Shown here: piece after piece, positions 1 to 13,020 of the stretch
Numbering within the stretch: the first letter of the stretch is position 1
How the letters are laid out: every line of letters starts with the position of its first letter
Assembly: GCA_013398955.1 (NCBI GenBank)
Contig: VWPU01014907.1
Location: forward strand, 87,636-151,635
DNA: 64,000 nucleotides
Reading direction: 5' to 3'
Source: Callaeas wilsoni
Taxonomy: Eukaryota > Chordata > Aves > Passeriformes > Callaeidae
Notes under the pieces: model-generated
Databases searched by the model: none
Told to the model about the DNA's origin: nothing
What the model saw: the letters and a program-made list of their open reading frames with translations, nothing else
Position numbers and translations under genes: made by a program

Positions 1-978
1 TTTACTGTCTTTTCTATGACAGACACTAGAAGGCGCTGGGTAGCCCTACAGCTGCCCTGAACAAAGAAATGGAGTTACTTTTCACACTGTGTTGTAGTTA
101 AGAGCATAGATCTGCAACAGACCTCAAATTCTGGGCTAATGTTTTAAATAAGTGTGCTGTCTCATAGCTTGTCACTGCAATTTGTAGCATGTAACCTATC
201 TTGTTTTGGCAAATTATAGTTCTGAAAGTATAACAAAATCACAGAATGTTAGTTGTAAAATTAAACTATAAAAAGGACCTTGCAAGAACACTTTTAGTGT
301 AGTATAATCTGTGATTAAACATGATTTCATAAACAGCTTTATTAACAGAGCCTCCAGGCTATAGGTTACATGTCATTACAGTTATTAATAAAGGAATTAT
401 AGGAAATTCACTGAAACTTCAAATGCATAAATTGTAGCATTAACTTTTTCTGGTTTTTAAAATAACTTTATTTGTACTTCATACCTTGCCGTACTAACTT
501 AAAAGAGTCTTTTTTATGGCTTTGAATTTTACTATATTGGCTATTGAAGTTGGCAGTTGTATGCTTAACTTGTTTTGACCACATTTCATATGCCAATGCA
601 TAGAAAATCTATCAAAGTATTAGCATGAAATTCTGTGTTTAGATGGAGAAATTATGCTGTGTGAAATTCTTAATTGAATTTTGTTGAAGTAAGTTAAGAT
701 TCGCCAGTAGCAGGATGATAGTAATTAGTGTTTAACTTAGGGCTGAAGTTGACAGTTTTGGAGAGTCTCATATTTTGACCAGGATTTGCAAGGATTTTTA
801 TTAGATTGTAAAATGATATTTTTAGATGCAACTTATGATGATTTTGAATTTACTGAGCTAAAGATACAATAGCAGGAAGATAGTAACAAAGTAACATAAC
901 TGTTGCTTTGAGGGGAAAAAGGATATCTTTCAAAAGGGAGAAAAAATCTCAATGTTTTCTCCTTCCTCGTTCTTCTAG
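1..978 (+). other. KIDINS220: KIDINS220 intron (3' part of an intron starting left of the window)
   Basis: This is AT-rich non-coding sequence ending in a pyrimidine-rich acceptor (TTCTTCTAG at 970-978). No exon, repeat family or RNA gene is recognisable in it. Confidence 0.8.
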
Positions 979-1141
979 GTCGTTTATTGAGAGCTAATCA
1001 GATCACATTCAATTGGGACAGACTGGCAAGCTGGATCAATCTTACAGAGCAGTGGCCTTATAGAACATCATGGCTCATCCTGCATCTTGAAGAGACTGAA
1101 GGTGTTCCAGACCACCTGACTTTAAAAACCATCTATGAGAG
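979..1141 (+). CDS. KIDINS220: KIDINS220 coding exon: end of KAP NTPase region
   Basis: The exon supplies 53 full codons ([20 protein letters not shown] onward, then [12 protein letters not shown]) between a split Gly codon and a split Arg codon. This matches the C-terminal part of the KAP-family NTPase region of vertebrate KIDINS220, where the Trp-rich segment is strongly conserved. The acceptor is TTCTTCTAG and the donor AG|GTAGTC, a weak-looking 5' site. The exon ends in phase 2 and joins the next exon to give ...YERISKN... The following intron is by far the longest visible, about 15.2 kb. Confidence 0.95.
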
Positions 1142-1739
1142 GTAGTCATTATTCTGGTAATGGTGTGCACTTTCAGTGATTAAAGTAGTAATCATTATTA
1201 ATGATCAGTAGAATAATGTGGCTTTCAAACATTTATCAGGTTGTAATCTAAAATTCCCACAATCTTACCCTCTTCTGCTAACTTTTGAAAACTTCTAAGT
1301 GAGTTTCATTGCTATTTAATGCGCCATGTATGAATGAGTGCTTTGTATTTAAACCAAAGAGAACTGTACAGGAATTCTTTTACAGGCAGCTAGCTGTACT
1401 TTTGTCTCGTGATATCATTTTCACCTTTACCTTGGCCAAGCTACCAGTTGGGTATTTTTTCCACTTCTTTGTTAATCTGAAATAAGCCTGGCAGAAACTG
1501 GCCTTACTGATAAAAATCTCTGAAGGTTTTGTGCTTAGCAGGTGTGCTATGGCAATGCCATATGCTGCAGTTAAGGGATGTGAAAAAGAGGCACGACTTT
1601 CTCCATTTCTGCTACAAGTTGCTGTCCAACAGAGCTGTCTAGGTATTGCTACTGAGGACAAGTTGCCCTATGTTGCCAGTGAACATCTCTCTCCGGAACC
1701 CTCTGCTTGTAAGAAAGGACTTATGGGTTGTGACCTGAT

Positions 1740-2270
1740 GACAGTGAGAGGAATGGAAGAGAGAGAATGTGACTGAGAGTGGGGCCTATAGAAGAAAAGC
1801 AGAATCTGAGAATCAGAGTCAGGGAGAAGAAAGAATGGTTTGACTTGGATAAAACATAATTGAGATCAGAGGAAAAGAACATCTGAGGTAAAGAGAGAAG
1901 ATTGTGACTGATTGAACAAGTTGCCAGAAAATCTAGAGACTTCGCAGGGTCCAGAGGAATGAACTTGGAAAGAAAATGTTAGAAGTGTGCTCTGCACTGA
2001 AAGTCAAGGAATAGGAGATGAATTGTGTGGGAATCTGGGGTGGGCTGAGAATGGTTGAAGTGTTGAGAATGGAATTAGGATTATTTGGGAAAGATTGAAT
2101 GACTTGTATTAGGAAAGAAAAGTTGAAGTGCAGTTAAGATCTGAACACACAAATCCCAGAAGGTAAAGGGACAAGGGTAGATTGGGCGTGATGAGGCTGA
2201 GGACTGAAGAGAGATGAGGAAGGCAAGTAGTAGACGGAACTGGCTTCAAGCTGGAAGATGGTTTTAGAAA
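1740..2270. other. Purine-rich strand-asymmetric tract
   Basis: For about 530 bases the + strand is dominated by A and G (repeated GAGAGA, GGAAAG, AGAGGAA-type words), unlike the balanced AT-rich sequence around it. There is no tandem unit and no coding frame. It may be a degraded repeat or a simple composition patch; I cannot assign it to a family. Confidence 0.5.
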
Positions 2271-4221
2271 TATCAGACATCACAAGTAAATTAAGTGCAT
2301 AATTAGAAAACACTCTCCTCTAGAGTATGGACCCAGTTTTTGGGTTTTGCTTTTTCTCTGTGAGTATAATATACCTGTGAAACCAGAGGTAAAGCACTGG
2401 GAACCCATCTTTCCATTGTGAATTCACACAACCAGTGCCACAAATGTTTATGTGATCAGCTAAGTACAGTAATTCAGAATCACCAGGAATTCCCTTTCCT
2501 GTCATGCTTTTCATTCAAACTTCTCTTTATTTGGATTTGCTGTATGGCACGTTTCACAACTTTGTATTTTCAGTATTAATCTAACAAACTCATTACAGTT
2601 TTCTGATTATTGGCATCTACAGTAATAAATCACTTCGGGGTGATCGAAGTCGAAAGCTGTCTTCAAGACATAACAATGTTTGTCTTCTGATAAACCAGAG
2701 GAGATATTAGAGACCTGATTTATTCTCATACATGGGTGCTAGTAATTCCAGTATTAACGGATGTGAAATTGTAGTAAACCAACATAAGTAAAAGGACATT
2801 CACAATTGAATGTGAGTAACTTATTTGGGTTCTGGGTTGTTTGTTGTTAGTACAAACACTGGAGCTGTTGATGCTCAGTGCCAGCTGGAGCATGCCATGG
2901 TTTATTAGTTAAGGTGTGGATGAGATTCATGACTGCTGCTAAGTTGTGCCTCTTGCTGTGCAGGTTGTTTGGAAATGATACAGCTACTCGAGTAGACCGT
3001 TAGTTCATAACTGACAATTACAAGCGTATAGGTAATTTTTTAGTGTTTACAGCTAGAGGACATAATGTGAAGAAACAGTGAAGATCTCTGTACCATGTAT
3101 TGGAAAAGGGAAGGTGATCATCTTTTCAGGAAAGCTGTTTGTATTCTACCTGCAGTGCCAGAAAAACAAGGAAAAGGAAAATAAGACCAATATTCAAGAT
3201 TTTCTCTTTAGCAAAAAACAGCAACAGGATTATTTGATATAAAAATGATAAAGCTAAAAGACTTAGTTTCTTTAGCTTCTTAACAATTAAAAAAAAAGTC
3301 TTCTAACGACAATGTTGCTGTGTGCTCAGAAAGAGAATTGATGTCTCTCAGCCCCTTCTGTTGAACCAGTGTAAGGAACGAAATATGTAACTCTCCTGAA
3401 GTATTGACAAAGCTGAGGTCTTATCTGTCTGGTGATTTGGGTGATCATCTTTACCATCTGCTGAATATGAAAAGGTCTATGAACTCTTCCCTGGGATTAT
3501 CTAGAGCTCTAAAAATTCTGTTTTATCCAAAGTAATCTTTTCTGTGTCATTGCTATTCTTTTTATCTGCAACTGTTTAAACTAACTTCGCTTAAATAACT
3601 GTTTCAGTATCATTTCAAAGTTAGTTCCTCTTTTAAAACTTTGGTTTCAGTTTTCTAAGTTTTATTAGTTTATAGAGCTGCTTTCCCATTTGGAGTCTCA
3701 TAAATAGATACCAGATTTTGATAATTATATGGCTTGTTCCTGTACTGAGTTTGTGTTACTTGTTGTCGGGTTTTTTAAAAATATCTTGATATTTTAGATC
3801 AGAATCAAGAATATAGTTTTCCTAGGATTGAATAGTTTGTGTCAAACTACTATTTATTGTGACACTGCAGTCTTAGGGTTGCTGCTTGGACATCTCTCTT
3901 CCCTGAAAAGAATCTTGTAGGTTCTATGTTAAATGTAAGAGTTTCACACTTGATCTCATTCTCTGTGTGAGGAGAATGCTTTGATATTACAGTTGCTTTT
4001 CCAAATTTTAAAATATCATGTGTTAAAAAGCTTTTGAATCACCAGGATTCCCTTGCAGTGAGAACTCTCCATTGCGTTCCCCTCCGTGCAGAGCAGAGGG
4101 TGACCACACTGGACTCATCTGTTACAGCTCCCTTCCGGGAGAGTTGCGGCAGATGAGGCAGATGATCCGTGTGTGCTCTGAGGGTGTGAGGGGGGCAGTT
4201 AACCCCGTGTTGCCCTGCAGC

Positions 4222-4476
4222 TGTGTCCCCCAGGCGGGCCGTCCCCAGGTGTGTCCCCCAGGCGGGCTGTCCCCAGGTATGATCCCCCAGGCGGGCTGTC
4301 CCCAGGTGTGTCGCCCGAGGCGGGACGTCCCCAGCCGTGTCCCCCGGGCCGGGCTGTCCCCAGCCGTGTCCCCCGGGCGGGCTGTCCGCAGCCGTGTCCC
4401 CCAGGCAGGCTGTCCCCAGATGTGTCGCCCGAGGCGGGCCGCCCCCAGCAGTGTCCCCCGGGCGGGCTGTCTCCAG
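4222..4476. repeat. 28-bp GC-rich minisatellite, about 9 copies
   Basis: The unit is close to TGTGTCCCCCAGGCGGGC followed by TGTCCCCAGG. The first copies start near 4222, 4250, 4278 and 4307, and the spacing stays about 28 bp through 4476. Units differ by a few substitutions, for example CCCCCAGG versus CGCCCGAGG. The overlapping long open frames on both strands are products of the repeat: 28 is not a multiple of 3, so a stop-free unit can be open in all frames. CpG density is high inside an AT-rich intron. Confidence 0.93.
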
Positions 4477-4620
4477 CTGCCCCCCGCAGCGCTGGTGCCG
4501 CAGGGACTGTGCAGCGCGGCGCGGTGCCGGCAGGCGGCGCTCCCTGCTCAGCACGGCCGCGGGGAGCGCTGGCAGCGGCGCCTTCGCGTTCGGTGTTTGC
4601 AGGAGAAAGCGATACTTTCA
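4477..4620. other. GC-rich, CpG-rich skirt next to the minisatellite
   Basis: About 140 bases of unique GC-rich sequence with many CGs (GCGCGGCGCGG-type words) follow the minisatellite and then stop abruptly at AT-rich sequence. It may be part of the same inserted or expanded block. No splice or promoter signal convinces me. Confidence 0.5.
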
Positions 4621-5380
4621 CAACTGACAGAAAATACAGGGAAATGAAAAGAATCGGGTAGTCAAGCACTAACAAGCAAAAGAATAAATACAGTCTTTAG
4701 TTAATTCCCTGCTATGCAGGCACAATGATATATGATTTCCACGATTATATGCTATTTTGCCTTTGTGAGATTTCCAGCTGGTAATGTCCAGAATTTAATT
4801 TTGCAAACTGTAGTAAAAGAGAGGACTATTTTCTGTTACATTGCAGTGCTATCTGTTGTAGTTGAAAAGAATGCAATAACTAAACTAAGACAACTAAAAG
4901 CTGCCCCACAACTATTCATCAGCGTTTGTGTGATGATGGACTAGTCACCTCTGTAGTACCTTTCACTTAGATAGTGTTCGTGCCTCTGTGGGGAGGTGGT
5001 TATGGTTCTGTAGGCTGATATTGCTAAGTACTCAGTGTTCAGAGCTGTATCTGGAGCTGCTGGGAGCTCTGCTTTCAGTTGGTGGAGTATTCTGAAAAAA
5101 ATGGCAATCTCAATTTGGTAACTAAATAAGTATACTACCTATATCTCTATGCTTCAATTTGTCATTAAAAATAAAGCTAACTAATATATTCTTATTGTGA
5201 CGGCTTGTTAGGGAAAGTAAATTTGTCTTTTTCTATAGATACTGTGAAGAGTATCAAAGACTATATTGATGAGTATGAAACCATTTCTGTCAGAAGTGTA
5301 TCTTTCCTGTATCATACTATGCAGAGATGAAAAACCTGCTGAATATTATATTGGGAAATTTAGTCCAGTGTCTATAACAA

Positions 5381-5594
5381 AAAACACAACACATGAAAAA
5401 ACCACTTTAACAAAAAAAACCCCACCAAAACCAAAAGAACACGGAACCTCCCCTGAAAAAGAACATCACCAAAACAAGAAAAACCCAAACAAACAAACAA
5501 AAACACAATTAAAAAACCCACAAAAAACCCACAAAAAACCCCACAACCCCCCCCAACCCAAAACAGAAAAGGAAAAAAACCCCACAACCCCTTA
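5381..5594. repeat. A/C-rich low-complexity tract
   Basis: Runs of A4-8 alternate with C3-8 (CAAAAAACCC-type words) for about 210 bases. This is simple-sequence DNA. The Lys/Thr/Pro/Asn-rich open frame through it is a composition artefact. Confidence 0.9.
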
Positions 5595-8500
5595 AAGAAA
5601 ATTAGGCTTCAGTTTGCAACACTGGCACACCTCTGTGAAGAATCTTTATGAGCTGGAGTCAGTTAACATCTCTTGTAATAACAGGTGGAGGCGCTATGCT
5701 CTCAGTCTTTGGTAGAGGGGAGCAAGCCCATGTGGCAAATTTGGAAAAGAAAATGCCGAATCTGCTTTGTTGGCTTCCAGTCTATATACTTGAGAAAAAT
5801 GCCTTTATTCTTTTTGCTTCCTTAAACTGACCTGCTGTATCATCTCGCTTCTGTCCTCTCATTTCAGCCTCTCTCTCTCTGCTGGTCTGGTTGGTCTTGC
5901 TTTCCACCTGATATATTTATTAGTAGTAGTATTTACTCCTTCAGGTTATGTGTTGCCTTTTCTCAGCATCAGGATTTTCATGTAGTCTCTCTCCTTACCA
6001 ACTTAAGCTCTTAATTCTGATTTTGTCTGTCCTTCCCCTTTTGTGTTTAGGTTCTTTGATGGTCAAGCTCACTGTTGTCATTGCCCATCTCTCCATCCTG
6101 GTCTAATTTAATTATCTTTGCCATTTTATTTATAGCTGTAGCATAGAGTTAATATTCCTCTACATTCATGTTGTGCTGCATTCTCTTCTATGCTACTGTA
6201 AAGAGTCTTTCTAATGTCAATTTTGTGTAATGCCAGAGTAGTTTGCAGAAGTTGCAAAAGGCAAATTTTTAAAGCTCTGAAGTGGAATAAAATATGTGGG
6301 CTTTCTGCAAATAAATTTCTAAGAGAATTAAGTTGTCAGATTAAAGCAAGTTTCTGTTGAATGTTTGCAACTGAGACTTCTCAGACTTGTAAATTAGCCA
6401 GCTATGGGAATGTGGTCTCTTGTGAAGGCAAGTAAAGCATCATGACACCAGAATAAATGACAGTGCCAGATCTAAATAAATGATATCTTGGGAAAAGTCT
6501 CTGTGGCTTTTGTAGTGAAAAGATACATTTCGAGAAACTGAATTCTCAACAGAGTCAATGAACATAGAAGAAAACAAGGAAATATTTTGAAATTCAAGAC
6601 ATTTTAAGCAAGATCTTCTTCTAGGAACATCTAAATGTATTAAAATCTAAGATAATAACAAGTACGATTGCCTCAGGAAAACAAAAGAAGGAAGCAAAAG
6701 ATAGGAGTACGTGTCTTGTGAGAAACTTGCAGGTGTGGTTTGCAAAGATAATTCCTGTGCTCTTTGACATACCTGTGAATGGTCTGAGAGAGGGAGGAGA
6801 TGCCGTGTGGGGATATAACCAGGATAACTGATTCACAGAGGGTTGTGGAAGTAGCTGTGAGTAAGTTGCAGATCAAAGTTGGTGTGGATATAGGTGTCAT
6901 ACCCTACTGGGGAAAATAATCTCGTCTATAATCCTGCTAACGCAGTAGTGGGTGGTAAATCCGCCCTAAGGAAAGGAATTCATAAATCGTTGCTGATTTC
7001 TCTGAAAAATGTTCAGTGCCCCACCTCAGTCAGAAATCGAAACAGTGTCTTAAGGAGTTCCTAACAAATCAATGGAAGGGCAGAATGTATTGTATTATAT
7101 AAATCTGTGATTTTTCTAAATTGTAAAGACTGAGTTTCTAATCATCACATTTGAAAATGATTGTACCAAAGTAGATATATTTAAGAGGCCCTGGAAAGCT
7201 GTAGTCTCACATTAAGCAGTGACGACTCCCAGTTTTGCCAGACTACTTTCTCCTCTCTTCTCAAGCCCTCCTCATTCTTAAGACATTTGATTCATTTATT
7301 TCTTTTCCCCAAAAGTCCTAATTTTTTCATTTCAGTTTGAGACTGTGAGTCTTGATCATCTTTGTTTTGTGATAATTTCTACTTCTTAAGGCTAAAGATG
7401 TCAGGGATTGATACTATCCCCTTGTTGAACAAAAATCAGGCTATTAAAGGTGATTGTATGAGAAGAAATGTCTTCCCAGTTTCTTTCCTCATTGAATTGC
7501 CTCACTAAATAAGATAATCTAGTGAACACATTTTATCTCTTTGTATCCTTCTCATAATGGCAGAAATCAAAGTCTGCAGTACTTTGTCAATTGGAAGATG
7601 TTCCTAGAAATCACTAAAGTAATTTTGTAACTCTTGCCTGTCCTTCTGGAGGCTTTTGTCCTTCCAGAGGTGTTAGGGAGAGTCTCTGTAACTATGAGCT
7701 AACCAATTCTCTTCTAGATATGGCAGATTTACCAGTCTGCCACTTCTTAGAGCTGTTAGTAGCTAGACTGTAAGATTTATACAAATGAAAGTGAAACTTC
7801 AGGCATGCATGTGCCTCAAGAATGTCTTGTATGGCATTTCAGAAAATGACTGTAAATTTATAGACACTTGAAAAACTATGGACGGTCTGGATTTTTACCC
7901 CTGAAGTTCCTGTGAAATCAACAGTTCTGCTGTTGTGAATGCACAGAATTGCTAAAGTGAGGCCTGAGTTACCTTGCACCTAGTACCTATTCAGTCAGTA
8001 ACTGAAGCCCTTAAAAAGCCAAATAAAGGACAAAAAAAAAAGTGGTTTGAGCATGTTTGCAGTAGGAGAAAAAAAAAGGAGCTTCAGCACAAAGCACAGC
8101 AGCAAAGGCTACTTTAATTGGAAGATAAATGTGTTCTAAATTAATTATACCAAGTGCTGGACAGGCTGTGTGACAAGTTGCAGGAACCTTCTGGTGCTGG
8201 TGAGCAGGATGTGTTGTCCAGGCAGGCAAAGCCACTGTAGAAAAGTTCCAGTTGGCCTTTGAAAAGAAAATGGCAGGGAACACACTGCAGACTACCAGAG
8301 CAATTTAATGAGCTACCTGTTACAGAGGGCCCTTTGGAAAGAAAAAAGTCAGTATGAAGTTGATGACAATCCATGAGAATTTCCTCATGGTCGTGCCTGG
8401 ATGCCAGACATAGATAGAACATTCACCCAGGAATTAAGTAGATCTGTGGTAAATATTGTACTCTCTCTTATGGGGTTAGTATCTAGCTTCTGTATCTTTC

Positions 8501-8791
8501 TGAATATAATTCTAGCCATTACGTGCTGAAACTGTGAGAAATGTGAGGCTGTTATATCTGAGGAGATAGTCCTAAGAGAGACCATGACTTACTGTCTCAG
8601 TGCTTAAAGATGCTGGGGAGGGGAGGGTGCTTGTCCTCCGTGACTAAATATCCAATTTATTTAATGCTGCAGAATTCAGGTATTCACACAACCTTCTATT
8701 CAAGTGCTTTCTGCTGGCTGCTTTTGATGTTAATCTGCTTGTTGGGCTTGATGGCACAAGGGACAGTTCTACCTGTCATTCTTTGCCCAGA

Positions 8792-8852
8792 CTTTGACCA
8801 AACTGGGGTGTTAAGACAGGGGCTTTGACCAAACCGGAATATTAAGACAGGA
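8792..8852. repeat. Imperfect 31-bp tandem duplication
   Basis: CTTTGACCAAACTGG...TTAAGACAGG at 8792-8822 is followed immediately by CTTTGACCAAACCGG...TTAAGACAGG. The two copies differ at only a few positions. Confidence 0.8.
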
Positions 8853-9330
8853 CTTTCTGATTTTTTATGAGGATATTTGCAAATAGCTGATGGTCTTTAA
8901 ATTTCTGTGACTATTTTTATATATTTATTAGAAATATTAGAATGAAAGAGCTTGGCTCAGGATAGAAGAAACTCATGAGCCATCTGTTCAGATTACGATC
9001 TCCACCCTTCCTTAATCTCCTTGAAAACAGGCTTTTTGGGAAGCTGAAGGAAACTATGGAAATCAAGAACTCTTTGATTTTGAAAAAAACAGATTTTCTA
9101 GGACAAGAAAATGGTTATATTTCCTCAGAGTTGCAGGTAACCGTTATTTAAAACTTCGCAACATATAATTCATCCATCACTTGAGCTTAATTTAACCTCT
9201 GTGATAAAGTCTTTGTGCACATATGTGTGCTTGCCTACCTATGATGGATGGCAAATTGGATGGCGATACGACGTGCCGAGGCAGAACACACCAAATTTAG
9301 AAGAATAGCATAACAGCTTTCTTTAATTCA

Positions 9331-9365
9331 GTTTTTTTTTCCTTTTTTTTTTTCGTATTTTTTTG
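9331..9365. repeat. T-rich tract
   Basis: Two poly-T runs are separated by CC and CGTA. This is simple sequence. Confidence 0.85.
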
Positions 9366-12244
9366 GTTGTTGTGTGGAAGGGGGCTGGGAGGGTGAAGGG
9401 AACTAAAGGATCTAAGCAAGCCATAGCTCATCTATTACTTTCATTTTAATGTTTTTGCAACTCTTACACCATTCCAAGGGATGAATTGTGGAATATACAT
9501 GTTTTGTCTAATTTGTCAATAATAGAAAGACTTGTTGTTTCTTAATTTCTTCAGTTCTAGTCCAGTTTCAGCAGTGATATATGATTTTGCTTGGATTTTT
9601 TATCAGTCTTTACTGAAGTTACCCCTTCTTGAAATCAACCACAGAAATAGTTATCTCTAGTAATGGTAACCAGAGAAATACTGAATTTCAGGTTACTACA
9701 CCACTCATCCTCTGTTTTTCTTATATTTTTTTCCTTTCTTCTTGAAATTAAACTGGTAAAAACTAATTTAGTTATGAGTAAAACAGCGCTTCATTACTAT
9801 TGATTTGGAGTTCTATAGCGTAGTTTCATTGGTGCCATGTTTTCCTGATAGATTGAGATCTCTTGTGTGATACACCCATGGAAATGAAATTAAGAAATCA
9901 CTTAGTCAGGTTAAAACATTTTTCTGTTTCATGTACGGTGGAATATTTCTCCTTGATTGTTTACTACTTCAATTTAAGAAAGTATATTTATAGCATACTA
10001 AAAATACCACCAAGATATAAATGATAGGAAATTATTTTATTAAAGAATTTGATTTCATAAAAAAATAGTATTCTGTAGCACTAGTAGTAAAATTTATTTT
10101 TCTCCATATAAAGGCTCATTTATTTTTATAGCAATTTGATGACACATCTGCTTGCTTTATTCAGCTGAAAAGAAAATGTTGGTTCTTGGTGTTTTGTAAA
10201 ATTGCTTTGTTAAATTATTTTCAAAATCGTTCAACTTTTAACAAATGACATTTGATACTAACATTGGAAAGCAATTTCAGCTAATTAAGTAGATCCTTCT
10301 ATAAACCATTGGAACATTAAGATGACAAACTGTTCATTCAGGATTATTTTAATTGGTACAATTATTGTAATTTTGTTGCAATTATGTGTTGAGCTAAAAG
10401 CTTTTGTTTAAATCATTTGAGGGTTTTTTTGTTAATATACATAAGTAAGAAGAAAAGAAGTAAAATAAAAACTGAAGATAAGCATTATCTGTTTACTTTT
10501 TCATTACAGTGCTTTAGACAAGTATCTATTGAATTATTCTTGTAGAAAAGTATGTTACATGCTTTCAGAAAATCTGTAGAAATTTTAAATGTTAAAATTG
10601 AGCAAGATCATTGAAATGTAACTTTTCTGGAAGGTTATTATGTTAATTCCAGTTTTGACACTGTTTAAATACCTTTTAAGAAAAAGGGTGAAATGAACTT
10701 TTGAGGGATTTGTGAGTTGCTTAATGCCTATTGATGTATTAATTTAAGAAGTGTAGCTATTTAGTGATTATAGAAATTAAAAATGAAAAAGCCGTGGAAG
10801 GTGCCACATTCATCACTCTGATTATAATGTTCTCTGCAATCATCTTTGCCCAGGCCAGGTTTAAATAAATCACTTCCTTTAAGTAGACAATTTAGTATTC
10901 TTGTAGACCTCACTGTAGGCATTACTTCTAAAATATTTAACCTGCTTTTTGTTTTTCCGTTTCCTTTTATTACCTCTTACTTAAAATGCAGGGCACATAA
11001 AATTATTATGTTTCTTACTGTGCTAATAGTGTGGTCTCAGTGTTAAAAGGCAATGTACCAGTTGAGTAGTAGGTGGTTGATGCCCACCTTTTTTAAAATT
11101 CTTTTGCCTTTTGTAATTCAAATAGCACTGCAAAGCTGTGAATGAATCTGGGCATTTGTAACTGCTTTAACACTTTATTTTAATCATAAAGAATGCCAGA
11201 GAGTTGTTCAAAGAACAGAACTTCTTAATATGGCTCAGTGGCAGTGTGTGATACTTGGTGTGGGAGATTAGTTTAATAAATATCAATCTTTTAAGCATCA
11301 GAATGTTTTTTTCTTTCTGAAATGATCAAAAGCAGGAACACTGAGAAGAGGTGCGTTATCTGCTGGTACTTGAATTGAATAGAGTCAGTTTTGCAAAGCA
11401 AGCTTTCCTGAATACCTATGGTAATAGGAGTTTTTAAATAGCTATTGCATCTGTTCAGTGAAGTCTCTTCTGCTTAATATGCACTGAGGGGGCTTGAATT
11501 TTTGTCTACATAGATATATCAAACTATAGCTTTCTCTTTTTTTGGTCTTTATTAAGATAAAGCATTTATTCCCTTATGTTATACTATTGAGTGTGTGATG
11601 ACTTTTTTTTCCTGTCTTTATACGAATGGGCTTATAAGTGAATGTTCTTTTTCAGTGTCCAAATGACCTGTTGCAATTTTCAGTTTGAGAGAATGTTTGC
11701 AGCACAATTGCTGATACGCTGATAGTACTGCAAAGTTCCTGGAGCAATTCGTGTGAGAACTTTTAACACTGTCGCTGTCCTGACCAGACATGAGAAGAGT
11801 AGGATAAGTAACTTCAGAGCAAAGCATAGTATTACTAGGATTTGATTATTAGCTATTAGAGATCAGATGTCTAATTAGCAGACTATTAAGCATCAAAATT
11901 TCATACTGCATTCCATAATGGCCAAGATTTTCTAGTTCTGTGTTTCTCAGTATCAAACCTCTAGAAATTTTCTTTCCTCATTTTTAATGACAAATTATTT
12001 CATTATTTTAAGCAACATTTTTGACTTGTGTTGAGAGGAAAAAATTAAAAAGCACATGATAGATAAAACATGACATGCCTTCATGCTCATGCCTTCTGTT
12101 GCTCTATTATTTAATAGCAATTAATTAAGTCATTTGCTTTTTATGGAGTGAAAAAGTTAAATGACTCTTGTCCATGCAGTTGCTTGCTCCTGTAAAACAC
12201 ATGCAGAAAAAAAATTAGGTGTGCAAAGATTAATTTGAAGCATT

Positions 12245-13020
12245 TCTTTGTTTTCACCTTCAGGGAGAGAGGTTTGGAAAGAGCAGGGAGAATGGCCCTT
12301 CAGGGTATGAGGGCTTGTAAAGAAGTCAACGTTCCACCAGTCTGGGAACAGCAGGGCAGGCTGCTCCATGAGAGAGGGTGAGCTGGGAGCTGAGGAGGGG
12401 AGCAAGGCAGGCACGGCACTGTGAGCAAGGGGAGCCGTCCCACAGAAGCCAAGGAGCAGGTTCAGTGATGGTAACCAGGGACAGCAAACAGCCCTGTGGT
12501 GTGTAGGCACAGGGCACAGGGCAAGGCAGGAAGTTAAGCTAGTGGTCAAGGTCAAGACCAAAGGTACATAGATGTAGCTCGGAGGAGGACCAAGGGCAAA
12601 GGTCTGAGCTTGAAAGTTGTTCTTAACTCAGGCAAGAGAGCCCTGCAGTCGGGCTTCTCACAGCTCTTGTCACCACAGCCTGGTTACCCAGCTACACTGT
12701 GTCAGAGCCAGCCTTGAGCACGTGCCCCAAAACCCCTGGCTGGGGGAAGAGGTGGGTAAATCCTGTTGGCATATTCCAGGGCCTGACATAACCTATGGCA
12801 CAGGCAATGTGGGCACCTCTGGTGCAGCCTCCAGTGCGGATAAAGATGGTTGATTTGGGCTGTTACCATTTTGCCACCACCTAGAAGGACAGAGAAGTAG
12901 ATGGTCAATAGGTGGGCTGCCATGTGTAGCCCAACAGCTTAGCACCTTCCTCTGAGCTATGCTGGCAACATTCACTGCTGGACACATTGTCAGACCATGG
13001 TGGTTATTTTCTAAGTTGGT
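12245..13020. other. GC-richer segment of unknown origin in the intron
   Basis: Base composition rises clearly compared with both flanks for about 780 bases, with AGGGCACAGGGCAAGG-type local repetition near 12515. The open frames are short and look unlike any known protein. It may be an old interspersed repeat, but I recognise no family ends. Confidence 0.35.

Noticed and set aside
4039..4675. Several overlapping 96-191 codon open frames on both strands
   Set aside because: They are created by the 28-bp minisatellite and its GC-rich skirt, are repetitive in Pro/Gly/Arg, and have no splice or start context.
5266..5595. 109-codon Lys/Thr/Pro-rich frame
   Set aside because: It runs through an A/C-rich low-complexity tract; composition alone keeps it open.
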